From contig JACEFZ010001343.1 of the NCBI GenBank assembly GCA_014155875.1, positions 186,001 through 250,000 on the forward strand: DNA of 64,000 nt. The letters run 5' to 3'. The stretch comes from Cepaea nemoralis (lineage: Eukaryota > Mollusca > Gastropoda > Stylommatophora > Helicidae). Made by a program: the position numbers and the translations under genes. The notes under the pieces are model-generated. The model searched no databases, was not told where the DNA came from, and saw only the letters and a program-made list of their open reading frames with translations. Each line of letters starts with the position of its first letter. The stretch's first letter is position 1. Positions 58,321-64,000 of this stretch are shown here, in pieces.

Positions 58321-58721
58321 ACATCAATGAATTCAAAGAAATAAAGGTAATTCATAGTACATAAACGCCACTGAGGCAGTCTTTTTAAATTCACCTGGGC
58401 TCTCAGTGGCCTTCTGTTTAACTCATCAAGTTTAATTTTTGTGTTTAAACTGACCTCTGCTTGTAGGTTGAAATGTTGACAAGGAAAGATCCCGGGCAGC
58501 AAAAGTGGATGTGGTGATAGTGACCACACCACCCAGCGAGTGGCAACTGATCTTTCCATATACCCAGTACGATAAGGATAGTAAAGGGGCCTTTTAGTTT
58601 TTTTTTAACTACATATCCCATGTATAGCACAGTATTGTTGGATAGAATATTATTTTTTTTTTAATTTTTAAATAATATTTATGGCAATGACATATTCTTA
58701 TAAATGTTTATTTTGTGCAGA

Positions 58722-59709
58722 TACGAGGGGGCTTTAAATGAAAACCTTAAAAGTGTGATAGAAATTACAATAACCATGCCATTGTCTTGTAACCTGTCAA
58801 TATTGTTATGAAGTATGTCAAGAGTGTTAAGCACATGACATCATGGTACAGACAGACACGGTGATGTCATAAGCACTGCTTAAAGATGGCCGCTCCACTT
58901 CTGACATGCACCAAAGAGGAGCAGCGTTCTGTTATCCATTTCTTGATTAGTGAAGGGGTGAAATCTATAGAAATTCGTCGGCAAAGGAAGGTCCAGTATG
59001 GTGATGTACTTTTGTATGGATGTGAAGCGTGGACAATGAGCAGTCAAGCTGAAAAACATCTGATGGCTGTGGAAATGTGGTTTTTGAGGAGAATGCAAAG
59101 AATACCATGGAGAGACAGAAAGACCAATGACCAAGTCCTACAAGAAACAGATGAAAATCGTAAACTGATTAGAGAAATTAGACGTAGACAGTCACAATTT
59201 GTTGGACATGTTATGAGAAGAAATAAATTAAGAGAACTTGGTGACAACTGGCAAGATCGAGGGGAAGAGAACAAGGGGAAGACAGAGAAGTAAATACCTG
59301 GATGGCTTGACCACGTGGCAGGGTCGAGACAAGAACACTGAGCTGATCCATGACTCTGGTGATCGAGTGAAATGGCAAATTATGACCACCCAGGCTTATC
59401 GGCATGGCACATGATGGATGGATGGTGATGCATGTTTATCAGTCCAACAAGTGTAGGAGCGGAGTAGGAAGTTTCACAACTGTTTGGTCCGATGAAGAGA
59501 TACAGCAGGTGGTGCATGAGTGGTTACACATACAACCAAGGTAATTGTTTTTCTACAGGAATCCAAGCACTTTATCGACGTTGGAGGACTTGTATTGAAC
59601 GCATTGGTGGCTACATCGAAAAATTATACATTTGTTCTTTACTTTTTCAGAATATATCCACACACACACACACATGACATTTAAGGTTTTAATTTGAAGC
59701 TCCCTCATA
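58722..59709 (+). mobile_element. mariner-type element with a LINE 3' end inside it
   Basis: TA at both ends; left repeat CGAGGGGGCTTTAAATGAAA, right repeat (inverted) TGAGGGAGCTTCAAATTAAA. Plus strand: N-terminal transposase piece SVIHFLISEGVKSIEIRRQR up to about 59,005, then LINE sequence to about 59,434, then a C-terminal piece SDEEIQQVVHEWLHIQP and GIQALYRRWRTCIERIGGYI. The mariner core is missing in the related element at 46,347-46,944 too, so that deletion came before the LINE arrived. Dead element. Confidence 0.88.
59006..59434 (+). pseudogene. RTE-like LINE ORF2 C-terminus with (GATG)n tail, inside the mariner
   Basis: Reads LLYGCEAWTMSSQAEKHLMA, then VEMWFLRRMQRIPWRDRKTN, then LIREIRRRQSQFVGHVMRRN, with frame breaks further on, ending in GATG repeats. 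Closely related to 29,105-29,700. The upstream mariner frame runs open across the junction, giving one 135-codon frame (58,886-59,293). Confidence 0.88.
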
Positions 59710-59777
59710 AGTTATGTTGTAAAAATTAGTCAGCATTTAAAACAGAACACAGTTCAATGACCAACAGAGGTACCCAC

Positions 59778-59897
59778 ATCATAGTAGTCAAAAGCCACCC
59801 CAGTCAGTCTGAGGGTGAGTACACAATGAGGCATGGTCCATGATATCCCAAAGTCTTGGAAGGGCACCTGAGTGTAGTAGCCTATTACCAGGTAACA
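59778..59897 (-). CDS. LPCAT3: LPCAT3-like exon 1 of those seen
   Basis: 40 codons ending at a GTGGGT donor in phase 0, which fits exon 2; a donor 4 bp further (GTACCT, exon to 59,774) is the alternative but does not fit the phase of exon 2 at its best acceptor. Reads CYLVIGYYTQVPFQDFGISW, then TMPHCVLTLRLTGVAFDYYD; the family has KWTMPHCVLTLKLIGLAVDYFD, an excellent match. Acceptor ...TTTTATTGCAG. Earlier exons are beyond the window or not recognised. Confidence 0.92.
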
Positions 59898-60019
59898 CTG
59901 CAATAAAACAGGCAAATCTTTTTTAAAAAAGCATAACATACATAGACAGACAGATAGACAGACATAGATTGAGAGAGACAGGCAGTCACTATATGCCATG
60001 ATAGTCTCGAGGCTAATGC

Positions 60020-60240
60020 CAAAGAACGGACCTGTGGGTGATGGGAACTTGACAGCATCATCATGACAACACACCAACCATTCTTCGCATGATTCAAACT
60101 TTCTTGGCTAAACTCAATGTTTCTCAATATTTGTTGGGGTCCTTACCATCCCGGCATGGCTCCTTCAGATGTTTGGCTGTTGTCTGAGCTAAAATGTCCA
60201 CTGAAAAGGATCTGATTTGAATCATGAGAAAACATTATGC
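60020..60240 (+). pseudogene. mariner transposase relic
   Basis: Frames read HDNTPTILRMIQTFLAKLNV and then SLPSRHGS; the family has HDNAPxH...FLAKxNI...YSPDLAP. Parallel to 12,450-12,640. No terminal repeats found. It lies just upstream, in gene orientation, of exon 1. Confidence 0.65.
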
Positions 60241-61010
60241 GAAAGCAAGAAATACTAATGGAAGCAAGGAATACTAGGGGAAACAAGGAATACTAAGGGA
60301 AGCAAGGAATACTAGGGGAAACAAAGAATACTTAGGAAAGGAAAGAATATTAAGGGAAGCAAGGAATACTAAGAGAAGCAAGGAATATTAAAGGAAGCAA
60401 GAGATATTAAAGGAAGCAAGGGATATTATGGGAAGTAAGGAATACTAAGAGAAGCAAGGAATACTAAGGAAAGCAAGGAATACTAAGGAAAGCAAGGAAT
60501 ACTAAGGGCAGCAAGGAATATTGAGAAATACTTAGAAAAGCAAGGAATATTAAGGGAAGCAAGGAATACCAGGGGAAACAAGGAATACTTAGGAGAGGAA
60601 AGAATATTATGGGAAGCAAGGAATACTAATTGAAGCAAGGAATACTAAGAGAAGCAAGGAATACTAAGGGAAGCAAGGAATACTAAGAAAAGCAAGGAAT
60701 ACTAAGGGAAGCAAGGAATACTAAGAGAAGCAAGGAATACTAAGGGAAGCAAGGAATACTAAGAGAAGCAAGGAATACTAAGGGAAGCAAGGAATACTAA
60801 GAGAAGCAAGGAATACTAAGGGAAGCAAGGAATACTAAGAGAAGCAAGGAATACTAAGGGAAGTGAGGAATACTAAGAGAAGCAAGGAATATTAAAGGAA
60901 GCAAGAGATATTAACGGAAGCGAGGGATATTATGCGAAGCAAGGAATACTACGAGAAACAAGGAGTATTAAGGGAAGCAAGCAATACTAGGGGAAGCAAG
61001 GAATACTAAC
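60240..61010. repeat. Minisatellite of about 19-20 bp units, purine-rich
   Basis: About 40 copies of AGCAAGGAATACTAAGGGA with AGAGAAG or GGGAAAC variants. One strand is almost pure purine. Confidence 0.95.
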
Positions 61011-61077
61011 ACTGTATGCCATCATGTATGTTACCGGAGCCCATAAGGGAAGAAAAGAATAACAACACTGTAACCCA

Positions 61078-61430
61078 CCATGCATGTTGTCAGGGTGACT
61101 AAGGACGGCTGGCAAGAGACTAACTACCTCATCTGGACAAATCTAACAGCAAAACATGACAAATCACAACTCTACAAAGGTTTTGACCTGCATTGGTTGA
61201 GAGGCTATGCTCCACTGGGAGAAAAAAAAAGTAACAGAAGAAGAGGACAAACCGCTACACCATGACATCCCGAGACAGCTTAGTAGCAATGCAAAGATGC
61301 CTAACAAGTACAACCGGTTGATAACATTATTCAGAAACACACACAAAGAACAAATGTGCAGGCTATGCCAGCGGGCACACAACAAATGGTGTTTGTTCAT
61401 CAACCGTGTCTGCCGCGTAAGGAATTAATA
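61078..61430 (+). other. Unrecognised coding-like stretch
   Basis: Plus-strand frames read GWQETNYLIWTNLTAKHDKS, then QLYKGFDLHWLRGYAPLGEK and, after a frame change, FRNTHKEQMCRLCQRAHNKW. It looks like a broken coding sequence with a Cys-x-x-Cys-x-x-x-His motif, but I cannot name it. Confidence 0.3.
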
Positions 61431-61844
61431 ATGAAAGTCATAAAAATGGTTTATATGAGATGAGAGGATGTGGCCTGGGAGGATGTCGCATAACATAATA
61501 TCATAACTGAAGCTATTGTAGACAGGGCCTGGTGTGAGTTTCTGTAGCACACACCTGGTGTTAGACATGAGCAGATATTGCCTCCTGCAGATTTGTATAA
61601 CTAAGCTTTGTTTTCACCCTGCATTTGTTTGTTTGATGCAAACCTGGCCACTTCTCTTTCTCCTCCTCCTTGTTACTATTCTTTTTCTCATTCTTCCTCT
61701 CCTCGTGTTCTTTTTTTCATTTTTATTTCACTCATGTTCTTATATCCCTTTATTAATACTTGCTCCCCTATTCTTTGATAAAGAGTGCCTGTGTGTTGGA
61801 TAGTGTTTTTCATTCAGATAGCTATCAGTGGTGTTGAGCTGAGT

Positions 61845-62655
61845 GGCATAAGCAGATACTAGCAGCAGTCAACATGCAGCAGATACTAGCAGCAGTCAAC
61901 ATGCAGCAGATACTAGCAGCAGTAATGTGCAGCAGATACTAGCAGCAGTATCATGCAGCAGATACTAGCAGCAGTAACATGCAGCAGATACTACCAGCAG
62001 TAACATGCAGCAGATACTAGCAGCAGTAACATGCAGCAGATACTACCAGCAGTAACATGCAGCAGATACTAGCAGCAGTAACATGCAGCAGATACTAGCA
62101 GCAGTAATGTGCAGCAGTATCATGCAGCAGATACTAGCAGCAGTAATGTGCAGCAGATACTAGCAGCAGTATCATGCAGCAGATACTAGCAGCAGTATCG
62201 CGCAGCAGATACTAGCAGCAGTAACATGCAGCAGATACTAGCAGCAGTAACATGCAGCAGATACTACCAGCAGTAACATGCAGCAGATACTAGCAGCAGT
62301 AACATGCAGCAGATACTAGCAGCAGTATTGCGCAGCAGATACTAGCAGCAGTAACATGCAGCAGATACTAGCAGCAGTAACATGCAGCAGATACTACCAG
62401 CAGTAACATGCAGCAGATACTAGCAGCAGTAACATGCAGCAGATACTACCAGCAGTAACATGCAGCAGATACTAGCAGCAGTAACATGCAGCAGATACTA
62501 CCAGCAGTAACATGCAGCAGATACTAGCAGCAGTAACATGCAGCAGATACTAGCAGCAGTAACATGCAGCAGATACTACCAGCAGTAACATGCAGCAGAT
62601 ACTAGCAGCAGTAACATGCAGCAGATACTACCAGCAGTAACATGCAGCAGATACT
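61845..62655. repeat. Minisatellite of 26-bp units
   Basis: About 31 copies of GCAGCAGATACTAGCAGCAG plus TAACAT, with TACCAG, AATGTG and TATCGC variants. One further partial unit occurs at 63,826-63,850, inside the adjoining LINE region. Confidence 0.96.
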
Positions 62656-63490
62656 CATTCATTCATTCATTCAGTAGCATGTCCTTTGCAGAACCTCGCT
62701 CCCATAACAACCTTCCGGAAAACCTCTCGATCATGAGCAAGATGTCCCGCGTCTGATACACCCATCTGGAGATCATCAGCCACATCTTGCACCCATCTTC
62801 TCTTTGGCCTTCCTCTTCCTCTCTTCCCAGGCATATATCCTTCCATTATTGTTCTCTTCCAACTTTTGTGACGTTTCAAGTGACCAAAGTACTTCAATTG
62901 TCTTTGTTTTATCGTCTTTAATAGCCAACCCTCCTCAATATTCAACTCTTGAAGTATGGATGCATTTGTATGGATGCATTTGTTCTTTTCTTTACCCAAG
63001 ATATTCTTAGAACTCGTCTATAACATTTATATTCAAAGGCGTTTATGCGCTGTTCAGCTTGTTTAGTAAGTGTCCATGTCTCACAGGCGTATGTTGCAAT
63101 GGGAAAGATGCATGCTCTTAAAAATCTAATTTTTGTAGTTCTGTCTGTCCCACTCCATAATTTATTCAGCTGTTTTAGTCTTTGAAGAGCAATGGATAGT
63201 CGCCGTTTAATTTCTTTCATTGTGTCACCGTTATTGGTAATCAATGACCCAAGATATTCAAAATTTTCCACCACCTCCAATTTTCCCCCATTAATGTATA
63301 TTTCTTTCTCCATAGTAGTTTTATCTGTATGCATTATCTTTGTTTTTGCTATGGTAAGATATAAGTTGTGATTTTCACTATTCAATTGGGTTGAGGCTAT
63401 TAGGTTTTCTATGCCATTCTGTATTGTGGATAGTAATACTGTATCATCAGCATATCGAATCTCTGGTATGTCATGACCGCCGATATTTAG
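62655..63490 (-). pseudogene. RTE-like LINE ORF2: RT palm (YADD) to C-terminus, with ATGA tail
   Basis: Minus-strand frames: IPEIRYADDTVLLSTIQNGI (the RT catalytic YADD, near 63,450), then the 147-codon frame 63,385-62,942 with NGGKLEVVENFEYLGSLITN and CIFPIATYACETWTLTKQAE, then RGRGRPKRRW and KGHATE, and four ATTC repeats. This is the RT palm, thumb and C-terminal part of an RTE-type LINE. A frame break occurs at about 62,995-62,960, where a 17-bp segment is duplicated. Confidence 0.9.
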
Positions 63491-63824
63491 GGCATCAATG
63501 GTTGTTATGGTTTCTTGGCAAGTTTTGCTGAAGGTAGTTTGCCATTGCTTTCCTTCTGGGCAGTGACTGTACTAGTCGGTGGCCATAGCCATTGTCTCTA
63601 CTGATGAGATCATGTGCCTATCACTGCAGAGTGAAAGACCATAACCAACAACAATCTGTCGGCTGCTCTCACACTCCATCCACCACCTGCTTCCATGGCT
63701 TCACGTAACCCTGATCGGGGGGCTAAACGGGTACTCCACCTTGCCCAAGGGTGTCCCGTAGACTAACGGAGGAAAGGAGGCGTCTTACATCTCCTTTGAT
63801 AGGGGATACCCCTACCCCGCTAAC
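63491..63824 (-). repeat. Repeat E, second copy, located inside the RTE-like LINE
   Basis: Almost the same as 48,031-48,355. It occupies the place where the RT fingers and early palm (about 450 bp expected) should be. Confidence 0.85.
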
Positions 63825-64000
63825 CGGCAGCAGATACTAGCAGCAGTAATATTCCATATTCTTCTAAAGCTTTAATCATTTATGTTGTGATGTTATCTGA
63901 ACCGGGGGTCTTGCCAGCTTTCATATGTTTAAGAACATTCTGAACCTCCATCTTCAAAATTGGTGGTTTTTCGTTATTAAATCGAATATCATACTGTTCA
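63825..64000 (-). pseudogene. RTE-like LINE RT N-terminal block, runs off the window
   Basis: Minus strand reads ILKMEVQNVLKHMKAGKTPG, then SDNIT, then MIKALEEYGI; this is the first conserved RT block (GKAPGPDGI). It is in the right order and orientation to belong to the LINE at 62,655-63,490. A partial 26-bp minisatellite unit separates it from repeat E. Confidence 0.8.

Larger units (their letters stand above)
35074..59897 (-). other. LPCAT3: LPCAT3/MBOAT5-like lysophospholipid acyltransferase gene (nine exons, 5' end missing)
   Basis: Exons in transcript order: 59,778-59,897; 57,160-57,267; 55,989-56,062; 50,940-51,048; 50,007-50,093; 47,407-47,573; 45,044-45,191; 37,657-37,815; 35,074-35,193. 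All junctions I chose are GT-AG and all phases agree, giving 363 codons and a stop. The order of segments follows the vertebrate LPCAT3 protein (about 487 residues), which I compare from memory. The enzyme is a multi-pass ER membrane protein that esterifies lysophosphatidylcholine and related lysolipids with polyunsaturated acyl-CoA (Lands cycle). The Asn and His of the MBOAT active site lie in exons 47,407-47,573 and 45,044-45,191. The N-terminal part, about 120 residues, is not in the window. Other MBOAT members (LPCAT4/MBOAT2, MBOAT7) are less likely. Confidence 0.88.

Noticed and set aside
61164..61403. Minus-strand 79-codon hydrophobic frame as a missing N-terminal LPCAT3 exon
   Set aside because: No resemblance to the family and it is antisense to the unassigned coding-like stretch.

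Overview
The window is eukaryotic, intron-rich and very repeat-rich. It carries one spliced host gene, several classes of eukaryotic transposable element (LTR/Gypsy, RNase H-bearing I/Nimb-like LINEs, RTE-like LINEs, tRNA-headed SINEs, mariner, hAT) and many minisatellites. The mix fits a marine invertebrate, most likely a mollusc. That placement is inference from repeat style and protein similarity; nothing in the window fixes the species. There is no prokaryotic gene organisation.

Host gene (35,074-59,897, minus strand): I rebuilt nine phase-compatible exons of an LPCAT3/MBOAT5-type lysophospholipid acyltransferase by matching translated segments between splice sites. They give 363 codons through to the stop, including the MBOAT Asn-containing segment and the catalytic-His WHG segment. 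About the first 120 residues of the family are missing and should lie beyond the right edge. Almost everything else between 35 and 60 kb is intron filled with repeats.

Left part (1-23.4 kb): an 8.6-kb block occurs twice in direct orientation (1-8,557 and 14,786-23,375). Each copy holds the same Ty3/Gypsy-like LTR element with the same 5-bp target duplication and the same flanks, so one insertion was duplicated afterwards (or two haplotypes were assembled in series). The right copy has two identical 446-bp LTRs and a long intact gag-protease frame. It nevertheless has no recognisable RT motif A and no integrase, so it must have moved with help in trans. The left copy is broken by one-base indels. 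Between the two lie a 3.4-kb minisatellite with 20/22-bp units, a SINE, a mariner relic and LINE tails.

Middle part (23.4-35 kb): short tandem duplications, a 2.1-kb minisatellite, LINE 3' ends and SINEs, with no convincing host gene.

Right part (35-64 kb): introns of the acyltransferase gene with SINEs, a fold-back element, a 1.9-kb LINE piece carrying only ORF1 inside a minisatellite, mariner elements (one with a LINE end inside it), a 1.08-kb hAT element with an 8-bp target duplication, a LINE RNase H reading frame, an array of about 85-bp units that repeats the 5' splice site of an exon, and, at the far right, an RTE-like reverse transcriptase fragment whose middle is replaced by another repeat.

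A recurring theme is LINE 3' ends that finish in short tandem tails, with a different tail unit for different copies of what looks like the same C-terminal domain.
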